From JBPOFM01 sp051252455 (GTDB lineage: Bacteria; Bacteroidota; Bacteroidia; Flavobacteriales; Flavobacteriaceae), in NCBI GenBank assembly GCA_051252455.1, contig JBPOFM010000003.1, forward strand, positions 62,001-126,000: 64,000 nt of DNA. The letters run 5' to 3'. Both the position numbers and the translations under genes were made by a program. This document shows, piece after piece, positions 8,806 to 16,668 of this stretch; the first letter of the stretch is position 1; the number at the start of each line of letters is the position of its first letter. Below the pieces are notes generated by a model, which worked only from the letters and a program-made list of their open reading frames with translations, had not been told where the DNA came from and ran no database searches.

Positions 8806-9042
8806 TTATTTTATAAATCCTTTTGTTCTTGCTTCCTTTAATGCAGCAGCAATACCAATCTTATTGATGGTTTTTAATGCTGATGTAGAAACTTTTAAAG
8901 TCACCCATTTATCCTCTTCAGGAATGTAAAAACGTTTTTTGATCAAATTCGCATCAAATTTACGTTTCGTTTTATTCATCGCGTGGGAAACATTATTTCC
9001 GACCATCGCTTTTTTTCCAGTAAGTTCACAAACTCTTGACAT
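8806..9042 (-). CDS. rpmB: 50S ribosomal protein L28
   Basis: This is bL28, 78 residues from the ATG at 9042. It opens MSRVCELTGKKAMVGNNVSHA and continues with the basic NKTKRKFDANL segment, both diagnostic. An in-frame start further upstream (9069) would add nine residues not present in the family, so the 9042 start is preferred. That start also leaves a short leader after the strong promoter at 9080-9109. It is the first gene of the rpmB-rpmG-DUF4295 operon. Confidence 0.96.
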   Translation of the reverse strand: MSRVCELTGKKAMVGNNVSHAMNKTKRKFDANLIKKRFYIPEEDKWVTLKVSTSALKTINKIGIAAALKEARTKGFIK

Positions 9043-9079
9043 CTTCTTTACTTTAAATAGGTTATTCAAAAACAGGCTG

Positions 9080-9109
9080 CAAATTTAGTAATTATTTACA
9101 ATAACACAA
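9080..9109 (-). promoter_or_regulatory. promoter of the rpmB operon
   Basis: On the minus strand TTG (9107-9109) is followed by exactly 19 bases and then TAAATTTG (9080-9087). This is a full match to the TTG-N19-TAnnTTTG consensus of the Bacteroidota primary sigma factor, and it is the best promoter in the window. The start would be about 33 bases upstream of the rpmB ATG. Confidence 0.82.
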
Positions 9110-9120
9110 AACTAATATTG

Positions 9121-10368
9121 TTACTTTTTTAAAATTTCTTTTTGGAGCATTTCAAAGGCTTTATTGACGGCCTTATTTATGACTTTTTTACGATCATTTC
9201 CAAAGTTGAATTCCTCTGAATACACCTCGTTTTTAGTAGCTATAGCTATAAAAACAGTTCCTATCTCGGCATCCGCTTCCCCTTTTGTAGGTCCAGCATT
9301 TCCGGTCGTGGCAATTGCGTAATCGGTATCGAATAATTGCAATACTGAAGATGCCATTGCTTCGGCAACCTGACCACTTACCACTGAAAACTTATCTATT
9401 AATGACTTATCGATATGTAAAATATTAATTTTTGCCTCGGTTGCATAGCTTACAATACTACCTTTAAAAATGCGCGAAGCACCTGTATTAGTCGTTATGG
9501 TTTCTGCGATTTTACCTCCTGTACAACTTTCGGCTGTGGCCATAGTCTTCCCAAGATCTAGCAATCGTTTTCCGATTATCGCCTCTATGGATTCATCTTC
9601 TTCAAAACCGACAAAAATATCATCGATTTGCGGAAGCAGCAATGCGACCTGCTTTTGAATTTCCTTTTCTACAAGATCTTTATCCATGGATTTGGCCGAC
9701 AAACGCAATCTTACTCTTCCCAAACTTGGAAGATAAGCTAGTTTGATATAGGAGGGCAAACTGTCTTCCCAAGCTTCAATTCTGGCTGCAAGATTACTTT
9801 CTCCCAAACCATAAGTCAGTATGGTTCTATGTAATATAAAAGGAAACTTATACGTTTTTTGCAATTTTGGTATGACTTCATTGTCAATCAGAGCTTTCAT
9901 TTCAAATGGAACACCGGGAAGAGAAATGAATATTTTTCCATTCTTTTCAATCCACATGCCTGGCGCACTGCCAACCTTATTCATCAAAACTTGAGATTTT
10001 GATGGCACTAAAGCTTGATCTAGATTGACTTGTGAAGGGATTTGGTCAATATAATTTTTCCAAAGTTGTTTGATATTTTCTGTAACATCTTCGTTTCTCA
10101 CAAAAGAATCTTCGAAGTATTCTGCGATGGTTTTTTTGGTAATATCGTCCTTGGTAGGACCTAGACCTCCGGTAATGATAATGATATCAGCATTCTCTTC
10201 AGCCTCTTTAAAAGATTTTAAAATATGGGCTTTATCATCCTGTACTGAGGTGATTTGATACACAGAGACGCCTATCTTATTTAATTGTTTGGCAATGAAT
10301 GCCGAATTGGTATCAACGATTTGTCCAATAAGAATTTCGTCACCAATCGTGATTATTTCAGCTTGCAT
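9121..10368 (-). CDS. cinA: CinA-family protein with MoCF and PncC amidase domains
   Basis: A full-length, 415-residue CinA. The N-terminal half is a molybdopterin-binding-like domain (EIITIGDEILIGQIVDTNS, ITGGLGPTKDDITK, SLPGVPFEMK), which in this family can act as an ADP-ribose or CoA pyrophosphatase. The C-terminal PncC domain has the ATAESCTGGKIAETI signature and deamidates nicotinamide mononucleotide. Together these act in NAD by-product recycling. Its ATG overlaps the stop of the Hpt protein gene (TAATG), so translation is probably coupled. The upstream partner, an FAH-family hydrolase, belongs to the same operon. Family call is certain; which catalytic activity dominates is not. Confidence 0.92.
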   Translation of the reverse strand: MQAEIITIGDEILIGQIVDTNSAFIAKQLNKIGVSVYQITSVQDDKAHILKSFKEAEENADIIIITGGLGPTKDDITKKTIAEYFEDSFVRNEDVTENIKQLWKNYIDQIPSQVNLDQALVPSKSQVLMNKVGSAPGMWIEKNGKIFISLPGVPFEMKALIDNEVIPKLQKTYKFPFILHRTILTYGLGESNLAARIEAWEDSLPSYIKLAYLPSLGRVRLRLSAKSMDKDLVEKEIQKQVALLLPQIDDIFVGFEEDESIEAIIGKRLLDLGKTMATAESCTGGKIAETITTNTGASRIFKGSIVSYATEAKINILHIDKSLIDKFSVVSGQVAEAMASSVLQLFDTDYAIATTGNAGPTKGEADAEIGTVFIAIATKNEVYSEEFNFGNDRKKVINKAVNKAFEMLQKEILKK

Positions 10369-10709
10369 TAAAGTTTGAAGTCTTGTTTGATTTCGGTTGT
10401 AGCATTTTCGACGGCTTTAAGAACCTTCGTTAATTTATCAGAAACATCTTCACCTTTCTTCTCCAATTTGCCCCAATCTTGTACTTCAATTAAATCACTT
10501 AAGACACCAAGCTCGAACAAATCTATAGTCGGTTTCATTTTATGAGCCGCTTGATAGGTATTATAATAATCCTTTTCCGACACTGCTTTTTTTAGTCTGG
10601 CAGCATCTTCAGGAACTTCTTCCAAAAAAGCGGATGCTAATGCTATTACGAAGTCCTCATCGCCATCTGCCAACTCACGGACTCGGAATAGTTTATAGTA
10701 TGTTTCCAT
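10368..10709 (-). CDS. Hpt-domain histidine phosphotransfer protein
   Basis: A 113-residue, all-helical Hpt protein. The phospho-accepting histidine lies in YQAAHKMKPTIDLF, near residue 57, matching the HxxKP(S/T) signature of Hpt domains. It has no kinase or receiver domain of its own, so it would relay phosphate between a hybrid sensor kinase and a response regulator encoded elsewhere. It lies in a tight three-gene operon between an FAH hydrolase (abutting) and cinA (overlapping). No two-component kinase is in the window. The segment VIALASAFLEEVPEDAARLKKAV is a typical first Hpt helix pair. The metabolic neighbours suggest no obvious signal. Confidence 0.82.
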   Translation of the reverse strand: METYYKLFRVRELADGDEDFVIALASAFLEEVPEDAARLKKAVSEKDYYNTYQAAHKMKPTIDLFELGVLSDLIEVQDWGKLEKKGEDVSDKLTKVLKAVENATTEIKQDFKL

Positions 10710-11321
10710 TTACTTGATCGTTATTTTAAATATTTCTGTACTTTCTATAAAGCCAATTAATACGTCATTGGGTTTTACCTTGGCCACACCAGAAGGTGTT
10801 CCCGTAAAGATAATATCTCCAATCTTCAAAGTAAAATATTTTGAGACATATTCGATGAGTTCATCAATTTTCCACAGCATCTGCATCGTATTTCCTTGTT
10901 GCACAACAACTTCATTGCTTTTTAGTGAAAAGTTTATGGCATTCAAATCTTTAAAATCAGATTTCGGTAGCCATTTTCCTATAACTGCTGCGCCATCAAA
11001 ACTTTTTGCTTTCTCCCAAGGCAATCCTTTGGATTTGAGTTCGTTTTGCAAATCACGAGCTGTAAAATCGATACCTAATCCTATTTCATCGTAATATTTG
11101 TGCGCGAATTTTTTATCAATGTGTTTTCCCACTTTATTGATTTTCACCAAAATTTCTACTTCATGATGCACATCTTCAGAAAAATCTGGGATGAAAAATG
11201 GTTGTTTTTTTAAGAGAATTGCCGTGTCTGGTTTTAGGAAGACTACTGGATCGGTCGGTTTCTCATTCTCGAGTTCTTTAATATGGTCTGTGTAATTGCG
11301 ACCTATACAGATTAGTTTCAT
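10710..11321 (-). CDS. fumarylacetoacetate hydrolase (FAH) family protein
   Basis: A 203-residue single-domain member of the FAH superfamily. The start MKLICIGRNYTDHIKELENE and the segment FLKPDTAILLKKQPFFIP are classic, and the metal-ligand acids lie in VHHEVEILVKI (HxxxE-E pattern). GDIIFTGTPSGVAKVKPND marks the C-terminal end. Such proteins act on 2-keto acids, for example acylpyruvate hydrolysis, 2-hydroxyhepta-2,4-diene-1,7-dioate isomerisation or oxaloacetate decarboxylation (FAHD1 group). Length and motifs resemble the FAHD1/YcgM group most. It is the first gene of the operon with the Hpt protein and cinA. Confidence 0.88.
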   Translation of the reverse strand: MKLICIGRNYTDHIKELENEKPTDPVVFLKPDTAILLKKQPFFIPDFSEDVHHEVEILVKINKVGKHIDKKFAHKYYDEIGLGIDFTARDLQNELKSKGLPWEKAKSFDGAAVIGKWLPKSDFKDLNAINFSLKSNEVVVQQGNTMQMLWKIDELIEYVSKYFTLKIGDIIFTGTPSGVAKVKPNDVLIGFIESTEIFKITIK

Positions 11322-11386
11322 TTCTTATATCTTGATGTTTGAAGCTCGAAGCTTGATGTTTTAAAAATGACAAAATTGGTGATTTG

Positions 11387-11405
11387 AAATACAATAATTG
11401 TATTT
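11387..11405. other. perfect palindrome upstream of the FAH-Hpt-cinA operon
   Basis: Two 9-bp arms (AAATACAAT and ATTGTATTT) flank a single base, 66 bp upstream of the FAH hydrolase start. It may be an operator or a small cruciform. There is no T-run typical of a terminator, and the function is unknown. Confidence 0.35.
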
Positions 11406-11508
11406 GTAAAAAAGGGTGCTGTGAGATTGTTGAGGACTTCTCGCCCTGTTCAAATCAGTTTTTCTACTCATAAAAATAGTAACCGCCAACATTTAATGAG
11501 TCTAGAAT

Positions 11509-11910
11509 CTACTTCTTTTTAATTAGGCTGTCAACAGCATACGAATTATAGTTTATAAATGCCAAAAGCGCCACAAATACTACAGTATGCATCAGTTGCA
11601 TGTTAATAGCTGCCCAATTTTCGATCAATGAACTACCGAAAATCAAACAAATCATGAGTACGGCCCCAGCAACCAAAGCCTGTTTAGTCAGCAGACCTAA
11701 TAATAATAAGATTCCAATTGCTAGTTCTAATATCGGAAGTACATAACCGAAAGGTAATACCAACGCGTCAGGAAGCATCGAATCTTCAAAGGATTGTGTC
11801 ATTCCTGTGGCGAATTTTGTCAATTTGGGCAATCGCACCAATCCGTGTCCGAGCATACTCATGCCTACGGACACTCTTAACAGCAAAAATGAAAGTTGTT
11901 GTGTCGACAT
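11509..11910 (-). CDS. DoxX-family membrane protein
   Basis: A 133-residue inner-membrane protein of the DoxX family. It has four hydrophobic helices: LSFLLLRVSVGMSMLGHGL, the VLPFGYVLPILELAIGILLL segment, ALVAGAVLMICLIFGSSL and LMHTVVFVALLAFINY. The EL pair in the second helix (LPILELAIG) is typical. DoxX proteins act with thioredoxin-like or oxidoreductase partners, but the function here is open. The frame is open further upstream, but the ATG at 11910 begins the conserved helix and lies 1 bp after the stop of the upstream gene, which decides the start. The two genes form an operon. Confidence 0.82.
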   Translation of the reverse strand: MSTQQLSFLLLRVSVGMSMLGHGLVRLPKLTKFATGMTQSFEDSMLPDALVLPFGYVLPILELAIGILLLLGLLTKQALVAGAVLMICLIFGSSLIENWAAINMQLMHTVVFVALLAFINYNSYAVDSLIKKK

Positions 11911-11911
11911 A

Positions 11912-12334
11912 TTATTGTTTTTGTGATTTTTTATAATTCTCCTCCCAAATAGCTTTAAAATCATAGGTTGGATAAAATTCCGAATTGAATGCACCCCAAG
12001 CACCACGTTCTACGGCAAGGTTGAGCGTCCTCAATTCTGAAGCTGGAATCTTCAAGGTTACCACTTGACCAATTCCCATCATTACATACCATGAAACGAC
12101 TTTTGCTGATTTAGGAGGAAATTGCTCCCAAAGTTTATTCTCCTTCTGGATTTTTTGTAATGAATCCAAGCTCTTATCCTGCTGATGCTTCAACAGAATA
12201 GTTATCATTATACTATCGGATTTTATTGAGTTCATCTCCGTTTGGGCGTTTGATTGAGAAGTGAAAAAGAACAGGAAAAGCGCGACAATTCCCATAAATT
12301 CTGTCTTACATTGCATTAATTTTTGATGTCTCAT
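11912..12334 (-). CDS. small exported protein of unknown function
   Basis: About 140 residues, with a signal peptide ending FFFTSQSNAQ. The start is uncertain: ATG codons occur at residues 1, 7 and 14, and the last (MGIVALFLFFF) would give the most usual signal peptide. The mature part (about 105 residues) begins with a beta-strand-like MITILLKH and ends AFNSEFYPTYDFKAIWEE. That layout would suit a small ferredoxin-like or dimeric alpha/beta-barrel fold, though this is a guess. I do not recognise the family. The stop lies 1 bp before the DoxX start, so the two are co-transcribed and may work together in the envelope. Confidence 0.6.
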   Translation of the reverse strand: MRHQKLMQCKTEFMGIVALFLFFFTSQSNAQTEMNSIKSDSIMITILLKHQQDKSLDSLQKIQKENKLWEQFPPKSAKVVSWYVMMGIGQVVTLKIPASELRTLNLAVERGAWGAFNSEFYPTYDFKAIWEENYKKSQKQ

Positions 12335-12403
12335 ACTTATGAAAATTAGTCTCGTGGGAATTAATATTTTGAAGGATGAATTTTTTCAGAGCCTCATAAA
12401 TAC

Positions 12404-13180
12404 TTAATCCAACTTATTATTAAAATTCTTCAATTTAATTGCTGTCAATACCTTTTTGGTATACAACGGAAAATCCGCATTCAATAACCAACCAAAATAA
12501 CCTGGCTCATCATTTAGAACATCCTCAACTCGCTTGTTTTTGTGCTTTCCAAAGGAAAAACATTCTTCTCCTTTTTTGTTATAGGCAATGAATCCAGCGA
12601 AATCGACAAATTTCTTTCTGGAACTGAATTCCGCTAAAAACTTGGTATCATTTTGCAAATCCTCATATCTATCTAATTGTGCTTTTAGAACTTCGTAAGT
12701 CGCAACCGTATCCGCTTCGGCACTATGTGCTCCATCCAAATCCTTATCACAATAAAATTTATAGGCAGCGACAAGCGTACGCTGTTCCATTTTGTGGAAA
12801 ATGGTTTGTACATCAATGGCAACTCTATTCTTCATGTCAAAATCGACATCTGCTCGCAACATTTCCTCTGCCAATACTGGAATATCAAATCGATCTGAAT
12901 TATAGCCTCCTAAATCCGAATCCTTAATTATGTTATAAACCTCCTTCGCGATTTCTTTAAAAGTAGGTTTGTCCGCAACGTCTGCATCAGAAAAGCCATG
13001 GATAGCTGTCACTTCTTCAGGGATTGGAATTGTTGGGTTGACCACCCAAGTCGTTCGCTCCTCCTTACCGTTCGGATGCACTTTTAAAATTGAAATCTCT
13101 ACGATTCTATCATGTGTGATATTGATTCCGGTAGTTTCAAGGTCAAAAAAGCAGATGGGTTTTGTAAGATTGAGATTCAT
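12404..13180 (-). CDS. DEDDh-type 3'-5' exonuclease with ExoX-like C-terminus
   Basis: A 258-residue exonuclease of the DnaQ/ExoX type. The three exonuclease motifs are visible: FFDLETTGI (Asp and Glu metal ligands), GYNSDRFDIPVL, and HSAEADTVATYEVL with the DEDDh histidine and last aspartate. The C-terminal piece CFSFGKHKNKRVEDVLNDEP then GYFGWLL matches the small domain at the end of exodeoxyribonuclease X. Such enzymes trim single-strand or mismatched 3' ends in repair. It is not the replicative epsilon subunit, which has a different C-terminus. It appears monocistronic with a promoter element just upstream. Confidence 0.88.
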   Translation of the reverse strand: MNLNLTKPICFFDLETTGINITHDRIVEISILKVHPNGKEERTTWVVNPTIPIPEEVTAIHGFSDADVADKPTFKEIAKEVYNIIKDSDLGGYNSDRFDIPVLAEEMLRADVDFDMKNRVAIDVQTIFHKMEQRTLVAAYKFYCDKDLDGAHSAEADTVATYEVLKAQLDRYEDLQNDTKFLAEFSSRKKFVDFAGFIAYNKKGEECFSFGKHKNKRVEDVLNDEPGYFGWLLNADFPLYTKKVLTAIKLKNFNNKLD

Positions 13181-13228
13181 TGTGTTTATTGTCTATTTGT
13201 TTGTTGTTGAGTCGTTCAATCGACAGTA

Positions 13229-13236
13229 CAAAAGTA
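13229..13236 (-). promoter_or_regulatory. -7 promoter element of the exonuclease gene
   Basis: The minus strand reads TACTTTTG, an exact TAnnTTTG match, 48 bp upstream of the ATG at 13180. No -33 TTG at proper spacing was found. It directly follows the T-run of the E2-gene terminator. Confidence 0.5.
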
Positions 13237-13267
13237 AAAAAACCCAACTGTTTAAAGGTTAGGTTTT
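13237..13267 (-). terminator. intrinsic terminator of the E2 gene
   Basis: On the minus strand AAAACC, TAAC and the matching GTT, GGTTTT arms form an imperfect 9-bp stem, followed by a run of seven T. It lies 26 bp past the E2 stop codon. Confidence 0.6.
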
Positions 13268-13292
13268 GGTTTTGTTTATAAAAATCAAAATT

Positions 13293-14699
13293 TTAAATTT
13301 CTCTATTCGGATCCCAAGCTTCCAAGTATTCTTTGACCGCTTTGACAAATTGCCCACCTAAAGCACCATTGACAACGCGATGGTCATAAGAATGGGATAA
13401 GAACATTTTGTATCGGATTCCTATGTAATCACCCGTTGGTGCTTCAATAACTGCGGGCACTTTTCGAATGGCACCAAGCGCTAAAATCGCTACTTGTGGT
13501 TGATTAATGATGGGTGTTCCCATGATACTTCCAAAGGTTCCGACATTAGTCACTGTGTAAGTTCCTCCTTGAATATCGTCTGGTTTCAATTGATTGAGTC
13601 TTGCCCTATTTGCCAAATCATTGACGCGTTTTGTCATTCCCACCAAATTGAGTTGGTCAGCATCTTTGATTACAGGAACGATCAAATTTCCATCTCCCAA
13701 TGCAGCCGCCATACCAAGATTGATATGTTTCTTTTTTATGATGGTATCGCCATGCACGGAAATATTGATCATTGGAAACTTTTTGATGGCCTTCGCTACC
13801 GCTTCCATAAAAATTGGTGTAAACGTTAGATTCTCACCTTCACGTTTTAAGAATTCGTTTTTGACTTTATTTCTCCAATTCCAGATTTCAGTAACATCTG
13901 CCTCGATAAAACTCTGAACATGCGCTGACGTTTTGACAGATTCTACCATGTGATGCGCGACCAATTTGCCCATTCGGCTCATTTCAATGATTTCGTCGTC
14001 ACCACTTGAAAGTACTGGAGTTGCTTTTGGTTTCTGGGTACCGTTCACTTGCTCGCTCGCAACTTTTGGAGCTTCTGGTGCTTTTGCAGGTGCTTCCGTT
14101 GCAGGTTTATGAACATAAGCTTCTTGAGCTGGTGTTTGCGTTTCTTGAACTGGCTGCTGTCCCTGTGCAGGTTTAGAACGTCTGTTTTCGATATATCCAA
14201 GAATGTCATCTTTAGTAACGCGACCTTCTTTTCCAGTTCCAGTAAGTACATCCAATTCCGATTGAGAAATGCCTTCCTGTTTGGCAATGTTTCGTACTAA
14301 CGGCGAATAAAAGCGATCTCCAGAAGACACTACTGCTGCGACCACTGTTTTAGCAGTTTCAACGGTTTGGGCCACTTGTGCAACGGAGGCACTTTCAGCA
14401 ACTGCTGATTGTTTAACTTGTTCCGCTTTTGGTGATGCGTCGTCGGGAGCATCTTTCGCGTCTGTTTCAATGATGGCGATAGTTTGACCAACCTGAACCA
14501 CATCATCCACATTGAAAAGTTTTTCAATTAATATACCTTCAACCTCACTTGGCACTTCACTATCTACCTTGTCGGTAGCAATTTCGAGTACAGCCTCATC
14601 AGCTTCAATCGTATCGCCTACATTTTTCAACCATGACGTTATAGTTGCTTCTGCGACGCTCTCTCCCATTTTCGGGAGTTTTAGTTCAAATTTTGCCAT
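13293..14699 (-). CDS. 2-oxoacid dehydrogenase E2 (dihydrolipoamide acyltransferase)
   Basis: A 468-residue E2 subunit with the standard order. One lipoyl domain carries the lipoyl lysine Lys44 in EIATDKVDSEVPS. A linker rich in Ala, Pro and Glu follows, then a peripheral subunit-binding domain around 133-175 (YSPLVRNIAKQEGIS), a second linker, and the catalytic domain ending in SHSYDHRVVNGALGG. DKVDSEVPS is typical of branched-chain or 2-oxoglutarate-type E2 rather than pyruvate E2. The catalytic motif has Asn where the usual HxxxDG has Asp. No E1 or E3 gene lies beside it, so the rest of the complex is encoded elsewhere. Likely a branched-chain 2-oxoacid complex. Confidence 0.88.
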   Translation of the reverse strand: MAKFELKLPKMGESVAEATITSWLKNVGDTIEADEAVLEIATDKVDSEVPSEVEGILIEKLFNVDDVVQVGQTIAIIETDAKDAPDDASPKAEQVKQSAVAESASVAQVAQTVETAKTVVAAVVSSGDRFYSPLVRNIAKQEGISQSELDVLTGTGKEGRVTKDDILGYIENRRSKPAQGQQPVQETQTPAQEAYVHKPATEAPAKAPEAPKVASEQVNGTQKPKATPVLSSGDDEIIEMSRMGKLVAHHMVESVKTSAHVQSFIEADVTEIWNWRNKVKNEFLKREGENLTFTPIFMEAVAKAIKKFPMINISVHGDTIIKKKHINLGMAAALGDGNLIVPVIKDADQLNLVGMTKRVNDLANRARLNQLKPDDIQGGTYTVTNVGTFGSIMGTPIINQPQVAILALGAIRKVPAVIEAPTGDYIGIRYKMFLSHSYDHRVVNGALGGQFVKAVKEYLEAWDPNREI

Positions 14700-14819
14700 A
14701 TATGTATTGTAATGGTAATTTTATATAATTGCTTTGCAAAATTAATGAAAAATGACAGACTTCCTTATATATTCATCAGAATTTACAGCATTGAAAGATT
14801 AAGATGCCCCTTAAAAAGG

Positions 14820-15917
14820 TTATAGGTGTATCACTTCCCCTCTATCCTTTGAACTATCGCTGCCAATCAGAAAATGAGAATTTTTTGGATGAATTTTAAA
14901 GGTTAAATCAGCAGGGACTCCATCCGAATTCATAAATTCAATGATCTCTTTAAAAGACATGAATTGAGTGTCAAAAATGATTTCTTGATGTGGCTTTAAC
15001 TGTTTACTGCTATCATATAAATGAACTGGTTTGTCTAATTTTGATTCGATCTTATGATTCAAAGTTTCTGACATCAACAGATAGCTCTTGACATTCTTAT
15101 TTTTCTCTTGCGGTTTCGGGTTTAAAAGAATGAGCCCTTTGATACCCAAAGAAATGACGGCATTGTATAACCCATTCGGCTTGAAATGCTTCTTAAAGAA
15201 AATCTGCATGGCTTCATTGAAACGCTTTGCATACACTTTATCCTTTAATGTGCTCTCTCCCTTATAATGAATGATTGTAGTGCTACCATGATATAAATTA
15301 TCATATCCAGCCTTAATAACTCGATATGACAAATCCATATCTTCACCATACATAAAATAATCCTCGTCAAAACCTCCTACCTCATTATATACAGACCTCA
15401 TCAAAAACATGAATGCACCAACCATAATTGACACTTTTCCTGTTCCATTTTCTGATATCTTACTGGCATAATAAGGTTTAGAATACCCTATGATTTTCTG
15501 AATTGATACCCAAGGAGATGGAACATTCCTCTTACTTTCCGGAAGAAACAATCCGCGTCCATCAATCAATCTGACGCCTATAATTCCCAAATTATTTTTT
15601 AATTCGGCAAGCGCTAATACTTTCGTGAAAGTGTCTTCTGCTACAACTGTATCAGGATTAAGGATACAAACGTATTCTCCTGTAGCTTTAGCAACTCCTA
15701 TATTATTTCCTTTGGAAAAACCAAAGTTTTCTTTATTCTCAATCAGAATAACTTCAGGAAAAAGCGCTTTGACCATGTTACAGCTGTCATCACTTGAAAA
15801 ATTATCAACTACAATGATTTCGGCATCTAAATTTGAAATTGCGGCCTGCACACTTCGTATACACAACTCCAAAAAGTAGCGCACGTTATAATTAAGTATG
15901 ACGACCGAGAGTTGCAA
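14820..15917 (-). CDS. family 2 glycosyltransferase
   Basis: A 365-residue GT2 enzyme of the rhamnosyltransferase/WbbL type. It opens LSVVILNYNVRYFLELCIRS and shows EIIVVDNFSSDD, the DXD-like ICILNPDTVVAED and GGFDEDYFMYGEDMDLSYR. It has no transmembrane segment apart from a short hydrophobic stretch near 280 (ISLGIKGLILL). The last 90 residues form an extra C-terminal region of unknown fold. It probably adds a sugar to lipopolysaccharide or another surface glycan. The start is TTG at 15917, only 7 bp after the recR stop. No ATG fits the conserved N-terminus, so recR and this gene are a coupled pair. Confidence 0.85.
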   Translation of the reverse strand: MQLSVVILNYNVRYFLELCIRSVQAAISNLDAEIIVVDNFSSDDSCNMVKALFPEVILIENKENFGFSKGNNIGVAKATGEYVCILNPDTVVAEDTFTKVLALAELKNNLGIIGVRLIDGRGLFLPESKRNVPSPWVSIQKIIGYSKPYYASKISENGTGKVSIMVGAFMFLMRSVYNEVGGFDEDYFMYGEDMDLSYRVIKAGYDNLYHGSTTIIHYKGESTLKDKVYAKRFNEAMQIFFKKHFKPNGLYNAVISLGIKGLILLNPKPQEKNKNVKSYLLMSETLNHKIESKLDKPVHLYDSSKQLKPHQEIIFDTQFMSFKEIIEFMNSDGVPADLTFKIHPKNSHFLIGSDSSKDRGEVIHL

Positions 15918-15924
15918 AAAAGCG

Positions 15925-16542
15925 CTAAAGTTTTAAGGAGGATTCAAAAGGAATGCGATTCATGATGCTGCGACCAAGGGTGATTTCGTCCGTATATTCC
16001 AATTCATTGCCTACGGAAATACCACGAGCAATAGTAGAGGTCACGACATTGAATTCCTGAATTTGTTTAAAAATATAAAAATTGGTAGTGTCTCCTTCCA
16101 TCGTAGAGCTCAACGCAAAAATCAGTTCTTTTATTTTGCCTTGTTTGACCTTTTCGACTAGACTCACAATATTCAAATCATTCGGCCCAATGCCATCCAT
16201 TGGTGAAATTTTTCCTCCCAGCACGTGATACAATCCTCGAAACGAACTTGTGTTTTCAATTGCCATGACATCACGAATGTCTTCTACCACACAAATAATA
16301 TCGTCTATGCGATGTGGGTTTGAACATATTTCGCAAATTGAAGTATCACTAATATTATGACAACTTTTACAAAACTTAATCTCATTTCGCATATTGACTA
16401 ATGCAGAGGCCAATTGGTTGGTATGGTCGTTCGGTTGACGTAATAAATGCAACACCAAACGTAAGGCTGTACGTTTGCCAATTCCTGGCAATTGCGACAT
16501 TTCGTTAACGGCTTTTTCGAGAAGTTTTGAAGAAAATTCCAT
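15925..16542 (-). CDS. recR: recombination mediator RecR
   Basis: RecR, 205 residues, helps load RecA at stalled forks together with RecO. It shows a helix-hairpin-helix (MSQLPGIGKRTALRLVLHLL), a four-cysteine zinc finger (CKSCHNISDTSICEIC) and a Toprim domain beginning CVVEDIRDVMAIE, ending with the typical TSTIARGISVGNELEYTDE. All family landmarks are present and the length is standard. It is the first gene of a pair with the glycosyltransferase, a common arrangement in Flavobacteriaceae. The ATG at 16542 is the first in frame. Confidence 0.96.
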   Translation of the reverse strand: MEFSSKLLEKAVNEMSQLPGIGKRTALRLVLHLLRQPNDHTNQLASALVNMRNEIKFCKSCHNISDTSICEICSNPHRIDDIICVVEDIRDVMAIENTSSFRGLYHVLGGKISPMDGIGPNDLNIVSLVEKVKQGKIKELIFALSSTMEGDTTNFYIFKQIQEFNVVTSTIARGISVGNELEYTDEITLGRSIMNRIPFESSLKL

Positions 16543-16616
16543 GAACGCGAAATTACGATTTAGACACTAATTACACTAATTTTAATTGTTTCAATTTGGA
16601 TATCATTCAAATAAAT

Positions 16617-16646
16617 ATGCCACTTTCAGAGTTTTGAAAGTGGCAT
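16617..16646. terminator. strong hairpin downstream of the T9SS propeller gene
   Basis: Two perfect 11-bp arms (ATGCCACTTTC and its complement) enclose an 8-base loop. It follows the 16669-19641 gene on the minus strand and precedes recR. On the plus strand a T5 run follows. Confidence 0.75.
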
Positions 16647-16668
16647 TTTTATTTGATTCAATTTGACA

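Noticed and set aside
11330..11370. Repeated words GAAGCTCGAAGCTTGATGTTT before the FAH gene
   Set aside because: The repeat is short and imperfect. It has no clear promoter or structural fit, so it is left as background.
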